Source of the DNA: Cohnella zeiphila
GTDB taxonomy: Bacteria > Bacillota > Bacilli > Paenibacillales > Paenibacillaceae
Length of the DNA stretch: 64,000 nt
Reading direction: 5' to 3'
Assembly (NCBI RefSeq): GCF_014212055.1
Contig: NZ_JACJVO010000002.1
Location: 124,001-188,000 of the forward strand
Shown here: positions 1-7,723 of the stretch, in pieces
Numbering within the stretch: position 1 is the stretch's first letter
Layout: each line of letters starts with the position of its first letter
Notes under the pieces: generated by a model
Database searches by the model: none
What the model was told of the DNA's origin: nothing
Seen by the model: only the letters and a program-made list of their open reading frames with translations
Position numbers and translations under genes: made by a program

Positions 1-1314
1 GAACGCATCCGGCATCAGATGCTCGTCGATCCGCTTCAGGTTGTCGTTCAGATGGAACGGACCGAGCGAGTCGAGCCGCCGGGCGTTCAGCGCCGGATTG
101 TCGAAGTCCGCCAGCGATTGGTAGATGCCGCGATATTGCTGCTGGTTATGCTTCGCAAAGTCCGTCGCCATGACCCCGTCCTTCATCGTCCAGACGTCGT
201 TCTCGAAGCCGAGCTTTAACGTTTTGTAGCCTTCGCCGGCGATAAAATCAAGCATCCGGATCGCTCCCGCGGGATTGGCGCTCCCTTTGGGCACGACGTT
301 GTAGGAGCGGATCGGGTTGTTGCCGTAGACGCCTTGCAGGCCGTCCGGTCCGACCGGATCATCCAGCGCGATCCACTCCTCCCCCGGATGGTGGTCCATG
401 CTGTCCTTGATCGCTCCTCTCGTATCGTACCAGGTCGCCGAATAGAGCCCGACTTTGCCCGATCGGACCTTGTCCGCCAAGGTGGCCGTCTCGTTCAGCG
501 GATACTGCGGATCCATCAGCCCTTCCGAGTACAGGCGCCGCAAAAATTCAAGCGCATTCTTCGTCTCCGGGAGAACGTTGCCGTATACCAGTTTGCCGTC
601 GCGTTCGAGCCACTGGTCGAGCTGCGTGCCGAAAGCGCCGAAGAACGGACTCGACCGTCCCAGATGTTCCGTCAGAATCAGCCCGTACGTGTCATCGATG
701 CCATTGCCGTCGGGGTCGTCCTTCGCGAACGCCTTGATCGCCTCGTAATATTGCTCCAGCGTCCGGGGCGGCGCAAGTCCCAGCCGGTCCAGCCAATCCT
801 TGCGCGCATACATCAGCTCGGTCCCGTCTGTCTCGGACAAGCTAGGAACCGCATAGATGCGGCCGTCGTAACGGACGCGATCCCACAGCTCTTCCGGGAT
901 GTTGGCCAGCAGGTGCTTGCCGTACTGCCGGAGCCAATCGTCCAGCGGCAGCAGATCGCCTCGCCTGGCGTAATTGTCCACCCACACGCCGCTGACGGCA
1001 TTGATCAAATCCGGCGCATTCCCCGACGCCATGATGACGTTCAGCTTCTCCTCGTACGCATCTTCCGGAGGGAGCAGGACGTCGACGTCCAGTCCGGTTG
1101 CCTGCTCGATAAAATCCAGGTACGGATTGTGGTTCTCGTCCAGGCCGTCGGGAAAAGCGAGATCCATGCCGTACAAGACGGCCGATACGTCCGTGCGGCC
1201 GCTTGCGGACCGGGCGCCGGTATCGGACGCGGGCTGCGAATCGCTGCAGGCGGCCAACAGCAGTGCGCCTGAGAGCGGGATGGCCAAGAGGCTTCGTCTC
1301 CGCTTACCTTGCAT
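1..1314 (-). CDS. ABC transporter solute-binding lipoprotein (partial, 3' end outside window)
   Basis: The gene starts at 1314 (ATG) or 1323 (ATG, very close to the GGAGG) and runs off the left edge, leaving about 438 codons visible. The N-terminus is basic (KRRR), then a hydrophobic stretch ending in LLAAC, a lipobox with the acylated Cys at about residue 23, so the mature protein should be anchored outside the membrane. The following sequence reads like a family 1 extracellular solute-binding protein of the large LipO/YtcQ type common in Paenibacillus, usually partnered with two sugar permeases. Those permeases are not in this window. The ligand cannot be told from sequence; a complex saccharide is typical for the family. 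It lies downstream of divIVA, where ileS is common in Bacillus, and is separated from it by a terminator. Confidence 0.85.
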   Translation of the reverse strand, partial: MQGKRRRSLLAIPLSGALLLAACSDSQPASDTGARSASGRTDVSAVLYGMDLAFPDGLDENHNPYLDFIEQATGLDVDVLLPPEDAYEEKLNVIMASGNAPDLINAVSGVWVDNYARRGDLLPLDDWLRQYGKHLLANIPEELWDRVRYDGRIYAVPSLSETDGTELMYARKDWLDRLGLAPPRTLEQYYEAIKAFAKDDPDGNGIDDTYGLILTEHLGRSSPFFGAFGTQLDQWLERDGKLVYGNVLPETKNALEFLRRLYSEGLMDPQYPLNETATLADKVRSGKVGLYSATWYDTRGAIKDSMDHHPGEEWIALDDPVGPDGLQGVYGNNPIRSYNVVPKGSANPAGAIRMLDFIAGEGYKTLKLGFENDVWTMKDGVMATDFAKHNQQQYRGIYQSLADFDNPALNARRLDSLGPFHLNDNLKRIDEHLMPDAF

Positions 1315-1354
1315 ACCCGGCATTCTCCTCCCTCTGAAGGATGGCAATAGTGGC

Positions 1355-1392
1355 AAAAAACCGCCCCCAGGCCGAAGCCTGCGGGGCGGCTT
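1355..1392 (-). terminator. Terminator downstream of divIVA
   Basis: On the minus strand a GC-rich stem (CCGCCCCGCAGGC / GCCTGGGGGCGG) with a TTCG loop is followed directly by TTTTTT. It lies about 60 bases past the divIVA stop and before the lipoprotein start, so it should end the ylm/sepF/divIVA transcript. Confidence 0.85.
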
Positions 1393-1447
1393 AATCGCAG
1401 CCGTGCCGACAAATCATGATGGCGACCGCATACATGGCGGCGGAACG

Positions 1448-1936
1448 CTACTCCAGCTCGCGGACGCGGGCTTCGTTCGATTCGAGCGATTCCCAGCCGT
1501 CTTGGCTGAGCAGGTCGAGCTGGGTCTCGACGAGCGCGCGGAAGCGGGCGCGGTAGATGGCCGCTTGCTTTTTCAGCTCTTCGACCTCCATCGCCACCTT
1601 GCGCGACTTGACGAGCGAGTCGTTGACGATGCGGTCGGCATTCTTCTCCGCTTCCTTCACGATGAGCTGAGCTTCCTTCTTGGCGTTGTTCTTCAGCTCG
1701 TCCGCGGCTTCCTGCGCCACGATGATCGTCTTGCTGAGCGTCTCCTCGATGTTGGCGAAATGCCCGAGCTTCTCCTGATGCACCGAGAGCTGAGCCTGCA
1801 AATCTTTGTTCTCGCGGATCAGCGACTCGTAATCTTTAATGATCTGATCTAGAAATTCATTGACCTCGTCCTCGTCATAACCGCGCAGTCGCTTGGAAAA
1901 TTCCTTGTTATGAATATCGAGTGGAGTAAGTGGCAT
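1448..1936 (-). CDS. divIVA: Cell-division/polar-targeting protein DivIVA
   Basis: A protein of 162 residues. DivIVA binds curved membrane at septa and poles and recruits Min proteins and other partners. The N-terminal domain (about 1-60) has the family motif LTPLDIHNKEF followed by a YDEDEVNEFLD stretch. The rest is a long heptad-rich coiled coil with many E/K residues, as expected for an oligomerising scaffold. The ATG at 1936 is chosen because AGGAGGT precedes it; the frame stays open upstream into ylmH but that extension is non-homologous. It is last in the leftward block after ylmH, the same order as Bacillus subtilis sepF-ylmG-ylmH-divIVA. Confidence 0.95.
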   Translation of the reverse strand: MPLTPLDIHNKEFSKRLRGYDEDEVNEFLDQIIKDYESLIRENKDLQAQLSVHQEKLGHFANIEETLSKTIIVAQEAADELKNNAKKEAQLIVKEAEKNADRIVNDSLVKSRKVAMEVEELKKQAAIYRARFRALVETQLDLLSQDGWESLESNEARVRELE

Positions 1937-2018
1937 TGCGAAGTACCTCCTGTGCTCATGGTCCGGCTCCGTTCTCTCCCTTGAATTCGACGGAAGACGG
2001 CAAATTCCTCCCGGACCC

Positions 2019-2804
2019 TTACACAAATTTGCCGATTCGTACGCGATTTCGGCCGCTTTTGGACACGCCCTCCGCGGCGAGCACCTTGAAGCGCCCGAAC
2101 CCTTTGAGGGAGACGACGTCGCCTTCCCGCAGCGCGTAAGACGGATCCTCGACCGTCTTCCAGTTGACGCGGCAGCGGCCGGACCGGATCGGATCGACGA
2201 TCTTCGAGCGGCTGAGCCGAAAGGCGTCGCTGGCGACGCCGTCGAGCCGCATCGAGGCGACGGAGATTACAGACTCCTCCAATTCCGTCTTCACTTCCCG
2301 CAAGCGGTCAAGCGGGAGCACTTCCGTGCTCACTTCCGCGCGGTGGACTTGCCGCAGATGCGTCCGGAGGAAATCCCCGATCTCCTCCGCGATCAGCGCG
2401 TGGCAGCCGTCCTCCCGGACGTGGAGGTCGCCGATCTTCTCCCGCTTGATGCCGAGCCCAAGCAGCGCGCCGAGGTAGTCTCCGTGGTCCAGCTCGCCGA
2501 TCCGGCGGTCGTCCGAAGCGACGGAGAGCACCGCGATGCCGATCGGCTCGTGCTCCAGCGGGCGATAATCGGGCGCGACCAGCGAGCGGCGGCGCTCGGC
2601 GTCCGGGCTTCCGCCATCCAGCCGCAGAGCGACGTCCGGATGGCGATTGGCGAGCGTAAACAAAATATGCGCCTGGCGCGGGTCCAGAAAGTCGGTGCGC
2701 CGAACTTCGTGATACTCGGCGGCCCGCTGAACCCACTCCCAGGCGCGGTCGACAAACGCTCGCTCGTCAGGATGGAAATGCGCGTAAAGATCCTGTTGCG
2801 GCAT
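2019..2804 (-). CDS. ylmH: S4-domain RNA-binding protein YlmH
   Basis: A protein of 261 residues, the usual YlmH length. The C-terminal third (about 180-255) is an S4 RNA-binding domain, with the stretch DAFRLSRSKI, then a loop containing GDVVSLKGFGRFKV. The N-terminal two thirds is the family-specific YlmH region. From general knowledge, YlmH is a conserved Firmicutes division-cluster gene whose product binds ribosomal RNA and has been linked to rescue of stalled large subunits, related in role to RqcP. The gene lies between ylmG and divIVA, as in Bacillus. Confidence 0.9.
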   Translation of the reverse strand: MPQQDLYAHFHPDERAFVDRAWEWVQRAAEYHEVRRTDFLDPRQAHILFTLANRHPDVALRLDGGSPDAERRRSLVAPDYRPLEHEPIGIAVLSVASDDRRIGELDHGDYLGALLGLGIKREKIGDLHVREDGCHALIAEEIGDFLRTHLRQVHRAEVSTEVLPLDRLREVKTELEESVISVASMRLDGVASDAFRLSRSKIVDPIRSGRCRVNWKTVEDPSYALREGDVVSLKGFGRFKVLAAEGVSKSGRNRVRIGKFV

Positions 2805-2845
2805 TCTTCATCGATTCCTTTCGAACGGTAATACGGCGGTCTGTC

Positions 2846-3115
2846 TTATCCGAAGAACATCGACAGAACCGCGTCGATTCCCAGCACGATGAACCGCAGC
2901 GCGATCAGCGCCACGATCGGCGAGATGTCCAGAACGCCCCCGATCGCCGGGATAAATCGCCGGAAGATGGACAAGTAAGGCTCAACCAGCTTGCCCAGCA
3001 GCTGTCCGACGAAGCTCTCCCGCACGGAAGGCACCCATGACATCAACACGTAAATCAGGATCATGTAAAAATAGATGTTGTAAAGGATCCCAATATAGCT
3101 CTCCACTACGTCCAA
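2846..3115 (-). CDS. ylmG: YggT-family membrane protein YlmG
   Basis: A small protein of 89 residues with two membrane segments (about 10-30 and 60-85) separated by a cytoplasmic loop with the typical W-P-x-V...LVEPYLSIFRR pattern of the YggT family. The first codon is TTG at 3115, preceded by GAGGTG at good distance; no ATG in frame gives a better start. It begins 7 bases after the sepF stop, so the two should be co-transcribed. The family has been linked to division and membrane nucleoid distribution; the molecular role is not settled. Confidence 0.9.
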   Translation of the reverse strand: MDVVESYIGILYNIYFYMILIYVLMSWVPSVRESFVGQLLGKLVEPYLSIFRRFIPAIGGVLDISPIVALIALRFIVLGIDAVLSMFFG

Positions 3116-3122
3116 TCCGAGG

Positions 3123-3572
3123 TCACCTCATTCTGTGATATTCGGTTTCCTCCGCCATCATCTCCGAGATCGTCCCCGAGATTTCCACGGAATCCGGGGT
3201 GCAAAGGAAAATGTTCGGGCCGACTTTGGAAATATGCCCCCCAAGGGCATAAACCGTCCCGCTCAGAAAATCGACGACCCGGAGGGCCTGTTCGCGTCTG
3301 ATCCGCTGCAAATTGACGATGACGGAACGGCGCGACTTCAGGTGGTCGGCGATTTCCTGCGCCTCGTCATACGTGCGCGGCTCCACGAGCACGACGCGGG
3401 TGCTCTTCTGGGAATGGATGCTGACCACGTTGCTCTTCCCTGATGGTTTACGGGATTCGAACGCGGAAGTTTCAACTTCCGGTTCGTCCTCCACTCCCAT
3501 TTTCTCCGGTTCCGCCGCCGCTTCTTCGTCCTGCAAGCCCAAATAATTCAAAAATTTGTTGACGACGCTCAT
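3123..3572 (-). CDS. sepF: FtsZ-associated protein SepF
   Basis: A protein of 149 residues. SepF anchors FtsZ polymers to the membrane and organises them. The N-terminus ([13 protein letters not shown]) is an amphipathic membrane-binding helix, followed by an acidic variable linker (about 15-60) and the conserved C-terminal domain (about 60-140) with [19 protein letters not shown] and the [15 protein letters not shown] motif. It is between ylmE and ylmG in the Bacillus order, 48 bases after ylmE. Confidence 0.95.
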   Translation of the reverse strand: MSVVNKFLNYLGLQDEEAAAEPEKMGVEDEPEVETSAFESRKPSGKSNVVSIHSQKSTRVVLVEPRTYDEAQEIADHLKSRRSVIVNLQRIRREQALRVVDFLSGTVYALGGHISKVGPNIFLCTPDSVEISGTISEMMAEETEYHRMR

Positions 3573-3620
3573 AAAGTTCGCCTCCTTAAGTTAGCCGATT
3601 CGAGCCGTCCTCCGCCGGAA

Positions 3621-4313
3621 TCAGATATCTTCTTCTTTCCCGATCAGCACGCTTCCCAAACGGACCCACGTGGCCCCTTCTTCTACGGCGACTTCGAAGT
3701 CGCCGGACATCCCCATCGACAGCTCGCGGATCGGCTCGCGAAACGCTCCGCTCTCGTTGAGCTCGTCCCTCCATTGCCTGAGCCGGCGGAATACCGGCCG
3801 CGCATCCTCGGGAACGGCGGCGAGCGGGGCCATCGTCATCAGCCCGACCGGACGAATCCGGTCCATTCCCCGCAGCGCGGCGGCGAAGCCGGGCAGCTCC
3901 TCCGGCGCGAGGCCGTGCTTCGAACTCTCGCCCGATACGTTCACCTGGATAAAGCAGGATACGGTCAGATCCAGGGCCTCGGCCCGCTTCTGAATCTCTT
4001 CCGCGAGCGGCAGGCGATCCAGCGAATGAATATAGTCGAAGCGGCCGACGACGTCTTTGACTTTGCGGGTCTGAAGCGACCCGATGAAGTGGAAGACCGC
4101 TTGTCCATGCAGCAGACGCCACTTCTCCTCCGAATCGGGCCAGCGGTTCTCGCCGATGTGCCGAACGCCGTGCGCGACGGCGTTCGCGGCGGCGGCCGCG
4201 GAGACGTACTTGGTCACCGCCAGCACGTTCACGCCGCCGGGCGATCTGCCGCTTCTCTCGCATGCTTCAACGATTCTGCGCTCCACATCCCGCATGCGTT
4301 CCTGTATCGACAC
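3621..4313 (-). CDS. ylmE: Pyridoxal-phosphate homeostasis protein YlmE/YggS
   Basis: A protein of 230 residues with the single-domain alanine-racemase-like barrel of the YggS/PROSC family. The PLP-binding lysine is in LAVTKYV (about K35), and [20 protein letters not shown] and [20 protein letters not shown] are family signatures. It has no known enzyme activity and is thought to buffer PLP levels. The start is GTG at 4313, ten bases after the pgeF stop. The order pgeF-ylmE-sepF matches Bacillus ylmD-ylmE-ylmF. Confidence 0.92.
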   Translation of the reverse strand: MSIQERMRDVERRIVEACERSGRSPGGVNVLAVTKYVSAAAAANAVAHGVRHIGENRWPDSEEKWRLLHGQAVFHFIGSLQTRKVKDVVGRFDYIHSLDRLPLAEEIQKRAEALDLTVSCFIQVNVSGESSKHGLAPEELPGFAAALRGMDRIRPVGLMTMAPLAAVPEDARPVFRRLRQWRDELNESGAFREPIRELSMGMSGDFEVAVEEGATWVRLGSVLIGKEEDI

Positions 4314-4322
4314 CTTGGCCGT

Positions 4323-5165
4323 TCACCCTCTCTTCCTCCCGAGCCAGCTCATCATCCGGCCGGTCGCGCCGTTCTCCATGCGATGGGAGAAAAAAAGATC
4401 GGTGCGGCATCCGGTGCACCATGTTGTCAATTCGATGCGGCTCGGCAAAATTCCTGCTTTTATCATAAGGTGTCGGTTGATTTCTTTCAAGTTCAGCTTG
4501 GCGCGCCCATTTTCGACGGGCGTAAAGAACGTCCCGTCCTCCGTTTCCGCACGCTCCGCCAAGGGCCGCACATGCCGCAGCACCGCCTCGTCGACCTCGT
4601 AGCAGCAGACCCCGATGGACGGACCGATCGCGGCGAGCAGATCGGCCGGCTTCGTCCCGAACGTCCGCTCCATGGCCCGCACGGTCTCTCCCGCGACGTC
4701 CGCCACCGTCCCCTTCCAGCCGGCATGGGCGAGTCCCAGCGCGCCGGTCTCCGGATCGAGAAAATAAAGCGGAACGCAGTCCGCGAAATACATGACCAGC
4801 AGCACGTCCGGCTCGTTCGTGATCAGCGCATCCGTCCCCTGTACGGCGGAAGCGCGGTCCAGCCGACCCCGGCCCCTGTCGGCCGCGGTCACGACGTGAA
4901 CGCGGTTGCCGTGCACCTGTTCGGCGCAAGTCCACGCCGCTACGTCCCAGCCCAACGTACCGGCGACCCGATCCCGGTTCGCAAGCACCGCCTGCGCCTC
5001 GTCGCCGACGTGCAGCGCCGTGTTCAGCGTGTCCAGCGGAGCGGCGCTCACGCCTCCGTGCCGGGTCGAGAAGCCGGCCGTCACGCCGCCTTGCGCCTCC
5101 CATCGCTCCAGATGAAGCAGGCGCGCTCCTCCCGCCGGATGCTCCTTCGGCTTAAACGGTTCCAT
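4323..5165 (-). CDS. pgeF: Multicopper polyphenol oxidase-fold purine nucleoside phosphorylase PgeF/YlmD
   Basis: About 280 residues of the YfiH/LACC1 family. Members cleave purine nucleosides, and the E. coli homologue has also been implicated in peptidoglycan editing. Zinc/active-site motifs are present: EQVHGNRV, MYFADCVPLYF and HAGWKGTV, with a C-terminal WCTGC. The ATG at 5165 is preferred because GGAGGTG lies seven bases upstream; a GTG two codons earlier sits inside that site. It leads the leftward pgeF-ylmE-sepF-ylmG-ylmH-divIVA run. Confidence 0.9.
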   Translation of the reverse strand: MEPFKPKEHPAGGARLLHLERWEAQGGVTAGFSTRHGGVSAAPLDTLNTALHVGDEAQAVLANRDRVAGTLGWDVAAWTCAEQVHGNRVHVVTAADRGRGRLDRASAVQGTDALITNEPDVLLVMYFADCVPLYFLDPETGALGLAHAGWKGTVADVAGETVRAMERTFGTKPADLLAAIGPSIGVCCYEVDEAVLRHVRPLAERAETEDGTFFTPVENGRAKLNLKEINRHLMIKAGILPSRIELTTWCTGCRTDLFFSHRMENGATGRMMSWLGRKRG

Positions 5166-5230
5166 GCTCACACCTCCGCCCCCAGTGTATCATAGCGCCG
5201 ACGCCGACGGAATAGAGAAGGAACCGGACG

Positions 5231-5509
5231 TCACCGCCCGATTCCCTCGTTCTCCTCCAGGCGGTAGGACTTCGCGTCGTCCAGCCGGACGAGCACGACG
5301 TCGGCGCCGATCTTGACGATGTTCCGCCAGGGAATGACGACGTCGCTTCCCCCGCCGCCGAACATCCCGAAAAAACGGGTGGCGGTCGGCACGACGATCG
5401 AATCGATTCTTCCCTGACGCAGATCGAGCTCCAGGTCGCTCACTTGGCCCAGCTTTTTGCCGTCGACGATGTTGATGACGTCCTTGGTCTGGAAATCGGA
5501 TATTTTCAT
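5231..5509 (-). CDS. PRC-barrel protein of the YlmC/YmxH sporulation family
   Basis: A protein of 92 residues comprising a single PRC-barrel domain (KKLGQVSDLELDLRQGRIDSIVVP, then VVIPWRNIVKIGADVVLV). This is the YlmC/YmxH family found in endospore formers; Bacillus ylmC occupies the same place between sigG and ylmD. Exact function is unknown. There is a Gly-rich insertion (FGMFGGGGSD) in the middle of the barrel, common in the family. The gene begins the ylm block and lies 66 bases upstream of pgeF. Confidence 0.85.
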   Translation of the reverse strand: MKISDFQTKDVINIVDGKKLGQVSDLELDLRQGRIDSIVVPTATRFFGMFGGGGSDVVIPWRNIVKIGADVVLVRLDDAKSYRLEENEGIGR

Positions 5510-5629
5510 GGACCCTTGATCCCGCCTTTCCCCTGCGTCGTCCGGTCCGCTCCGGGCGTCCCGTCATAGGCGTCCGTCTCGTCTAATTCATTATATGTGC
5601 CTATCCGGGAAAATGTCCGATAAACCGGT

Positions 5630-5687
5630 CCCCCAAAAGTGACGCGTTGCTTCGTAGCTTATTCCGAGTACTTTTGGGGGAGCCCCC
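5630..5687. repeat. Palindromic intergenic repeat, unit 1 of a 67-bp duplication
   Basis: The unit is bounded by a perfect 11-bp inverted repeat, CCCCCAAAAGT and ACTTTTGGGGG (5630-5680), and closes with AGCCCCC. A small inner hairpin GCT-TCGT-AGC lies in the middle. An identical unit follows 67 bases later. No coding potential. It can fold on either strand, so it could be a terminator-like structure or a non-autonomous mobile repeat. Confidence 0.85.
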
Positions 5688-5696
5688 GAAAACAAT

Positions 5697-5755
5697 CCCC
5701 CAAAAGTGACGCGTTGCTTCGTAGCTTATTCCGAGTACTTTTGGGGGAGCCCCCC
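5697..5755. repeat. Palindromic intergenic repeat, unit 2 of a 67-bp duplication
   Basis: A base-for-base copy of the unit at 5630, including the same inverted-repeat ends and inner hairpin. The separator between the units is GAAAACAAT, and a related AAAACAAAATAA follows this unit. Confidence 0.85.
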
Positions 5756-5770
5756 TGGAAAACAAAATAA

Positions 5771-5817
5771 CCCCAAGTGGGGCTTAGCTTCGAAGCTTTT
5801 TTAGGTACTTTACGGGC
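5771..5817. repeat. Degenerate third copy of the palindromic repeat
   Basis: CCCCAAGTGGGG followed by CTTAGCTTCGAAGCTT and GTACTTTACGGG keeps the layout of the two preceding units (C-rich start, central TAGCTTCG/GCTTCGTAGC element, GTACTTT then G-rich end) with many changes. I treat it as an older member of the same family. Confidence 0.5.
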
Positions 5818-5898
5818 CATGGAAGAATACACGAATGTGCTGGCCGTATCCGTATCGGGCAGCGGGCTGAACGTGTAACGGAGAGTCGGTCTGCCAAA

Positions 5899-6052
5899 GG
5901 CTACGTTAGCCGATTTTGTCGGCTATCGGCATCCGTTTGGTCTGCCCAAAGGCCACGTTAGCCGATTTTTTCGGCTATCGGCATCCTTTCGGCCTGCCCC
6001 GACGCCACGTTAGCCGATTTTATCGGCTATCGGCATCCTTTCAGCCGCCATG
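5899..6052. repeat. Three tandem 52-bp units each carrying a TAGCCGA/TCGGCTA hairpin
   Basis: The sequence ACGTTAGCCGATTTT begins at 5903, 5955 and 6007, exactly 52 bases apart. Each unit has a 7-bp perfect stem (TAGCCGA, loop TTTTN, TCGGCTA) followed by TCGGCATCC and a variable GTTTGGTCTGCCC-like tail. The units differ at a few bases, mostly in loop and tail while the stem is invariant. This pattern is expected if the folded form matters, but three copies are too few to prove it. The array lies between sigG (ends 6140) and the ylmC-like gene. Confidence 0.85.
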
Positions 6053-6102
6053 GGACTGCAATAGCCACTTGGGAAGCTTTTATACTTTCTTTAATATTAA
6101 CG

Positions 6103-6131
6103 AAGTCCCCCGGACGGAATCCGGAGGACTT
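6103..6131 (-). terminator. Hairpin downstream of sigG, probable terminator
   Basis: AAGTCC(T)CCGGA pairs with TCCGGGGGACTT on the minus strand just past the sigG stop, then CGTTAATATT. The stem is strong but the tail is only moderately U-rich. Confidence 0.6.
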
Positions 6132-6139
6132 GGGTTTGT

Positions 6140-6922
6140 TCACGTTTTGACATGCTTCTGCATCTGCTGGATGGCCGATTTCTCGAGCCGGGACACCTGC
6201 GCCTGGGAGATGCCGATCTCGTCGGCCACTTCCATTTGCGTCTTGCCTTCGAAAAACCGCATCGACAGAATCATTTTTTCGCGCTCGTTCAGCTTTCTCA
6301 TCGCTTCGCGGAGAGCGATTTCTTCGATCCATTGAATGTCCTTGTTGCGCTCGTCGCTGATCTGGTCCATGACGTAGATCGGATCTCCGCCGTCATGGTA
6401 GATCGGCTCGAACAGCGAGACCGGATCCTGGATCGCGTCCAGCGCGAACACGATGTCCTCCTTCGGCACGTTCAGCGCCTCGGATATTTCCAGAATCGTC
6501 GGTTCGCGCGAATGCTGGTTGGTCAGCTGGTCCCGGATCTGCAGCGCTTTGTAGGCGATGTCGCGAAGGCTGCGGGATACGCGGATCGGGTTGTTGTCGC
6601 GCAGGTAGCGGCGGATTTCGCCGATGATCATCGGCACCGCATAGGTGGAGAACCGGACGTTCTGGCTTAAATCGAAGTTGTCGATGGCTTTCATAAGTCC
6701 GATACAGCCGACCTGGAACAGGTCGTCGACGAATTCCCCGCGGTTGTTGAACCGCTGGATGACGCTCAGCACAAGGCGCAGGTTGCCGTTGACCAGCTTC
6801 TCCCGCGCTTCCAGTTCCCCTTGGGTTTGCAGAGCGAGAAACAGTTCCCTCATTTCGGCGTTGGTGAGGACAGGCAGCTTTGAGGTGTCCACTCCACAGA
6901 TCTCCACTTTGTTGCGGGTCAA
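6140..6922 (-). CDS. sigG: RNA polymerase sporulation sigma factor SigG
   Basis: A protein of 260 residues, the late forespore sigma factor. The N-terminus RNKVEICGVDTSKLPVL is diagnostic for sigma-G. Region 2 has LFQVGCIGLMKAIDNFD and VRFSTYAVPMIIGEIRRYLRD; region 4 has GKTQMEVADEIGISQAQVSRLEK. The start is TTG at 6922 with GGAGGAATCGTC immediately upstream. It follows sigE by 63 bases, the classic spoIIG-sigG arrangement. Expected targets are spore germination and SASP genes. Confidence 0.97.
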   Translation of the reverse strand: MTRNKVEICGVDTSKLPVLTNAEMRELFLALQTQGELEAREKLVNGNLRLVLSVIQRFNNRGEFVDDLFQVGCIGLMKAIDNFDLSQNVRFSTYAVPMIIGEIRRYLRDNNPIRVSRSLRDIAYKALQIRDQLTNQHSREPTILEISEALNVPKEDIVFALDAIQDPVSLFEPIYHDGGDPIYVMDQISDERNKDIQWIEEIALREAMRKLNEREKMILSMRFFEGKTQMEVADEIGISQAQVSRLEKSAIQQMQKHVKT

Positions 6923-6954
6923 GACGATTCCTCCCGGGGAGCAGCGTTATTGTA

Positions 6955-6983
6955 AAGTATCTCCGGGGGAGGGCTTTTTATTC
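6955..6983 (-). promoter_or_regulatory. Candidate sigma-F/sigma-G promoter of sigG
   Basis: Right after the sigE stop the minus strand reads GAATA (6983-6979), a 17-base gap, then GATACTT (6961-6955). This resembles the forespore consensus (TGAATA / CATACTA) and is where sigG is known to be transcribed separately in Bacillus. The -10 match is imperfect. Confidence 0.4.
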
Positions 6984-6985
6984 GA

Positions 6986-7708
6986 TCAGACCATTTTGTT
7001 GAATTCTTTGCGGAGCCTTTTGATGATTCTTTTTTCCAGCCGGGAAATGTACGACTGGGAGATGCCGAGCAGATCCGCGACGTCCTTCTGCGTCTTCTCC
7101 TCGCCGTCCGCCAGGCCGAAGCGCAGCTCCATGATCGTCCGCTCCCGCTCGGTCAGCTTGTCGAGCGCCTTGTGCAGCAGTTTGCGGTCCACCTGCTCCT
7201 CGATGTTGCGATAGATCGTATCGTTCTCGGTGCCGAGCACATCCGACAGGAGCAGCTCGTTGCCGTCCCAATCGATGTTGAGCGGTTCGTCGAACGATAC
7301 CTCGGTCCGCGTCTTGCTGTTGCGGCGAAGATACATCAGGATCTCGTTCTCGATACAGCGGGAGGCGTAGGTGGCCAGCTTGATTTTTTTCTCCGGATCG
7401 AACGTATTGACCGCCTTGATCAGCCCGATCGCTCCGATCGACACCAAATCCTCGATGTGGATGCCGGTGTTCTCGAACTTGCGGGCGATGTAGACGACGA
7501 GGCGAAGGTTCCGCTCGATCAGCATCGCGCGGATGGCCGCGTCTCCGGACGGCAGCCGCTCGAGCAAATATTCTTCTTCCTCGCGCGTCAGCGGAGGCGG
7601 CAACGCTTCGCTGCCCCCGATGTAGTACACTTCCTCGCTCTTCCATCCTAACCGGAACAACAGGCGATAGAGCGTCAGTTGGGACATCAGCTTCCATTTT
7701 ACGAGCAC
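6986..7708 (-). CDS. sigE: RNA polymerase sporulation sigma factor SigE (pro-sigma-E)
   Basis: A protein of 240 residues, the early mother-cell sigma factor made as an inactive precursor. The N-terminal segment (to about residue 30, before [15 protein letters not shown]) is the pro-sequence removed by SpoIIGA. Region 2 contains [16 protein letters not shown] and [20 protein letters not shown]; the end [10 protein letters not shown] is typical of sigma-E. The start is GTG at 7708 with AGGAGGT seven bases upstream. It follows spoIIGA by 15 bases, consistent with coupled expression of protease and substrate. Confidence 0.97.
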   Translation of the reverse strand: MLVKWKLMSQLTLYRLLFRLGWKSEEVYYIGGSEALPPPLTREEEEYLLERLPSGDAAIRAMLIERNLRLVVYIARKFENTGIHIEDLVSIGAIGLIKAVNTFDPEKKIKLATYASRCIENEILMYLRRNSKTRTEVSFDEPLNIDWDGNELLLSDVLGTENDTIYRNIEEQVDRKLLHKALDKLTERERTIMELRFGLADGEEKTQKDVADLLGISQSYISRLEKRIIKRLRKEFNKMV

Positions 7709-7723
7709 TTCGTCAACCTCCTG

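Noticed and set aside
5819-5878. Short plus-strand frame starting MEEYTNV
   Set aside because: Only 19 codons, no ribosome-binding site, inside repeat-rich intergenic DNA; at most a gene fragment.
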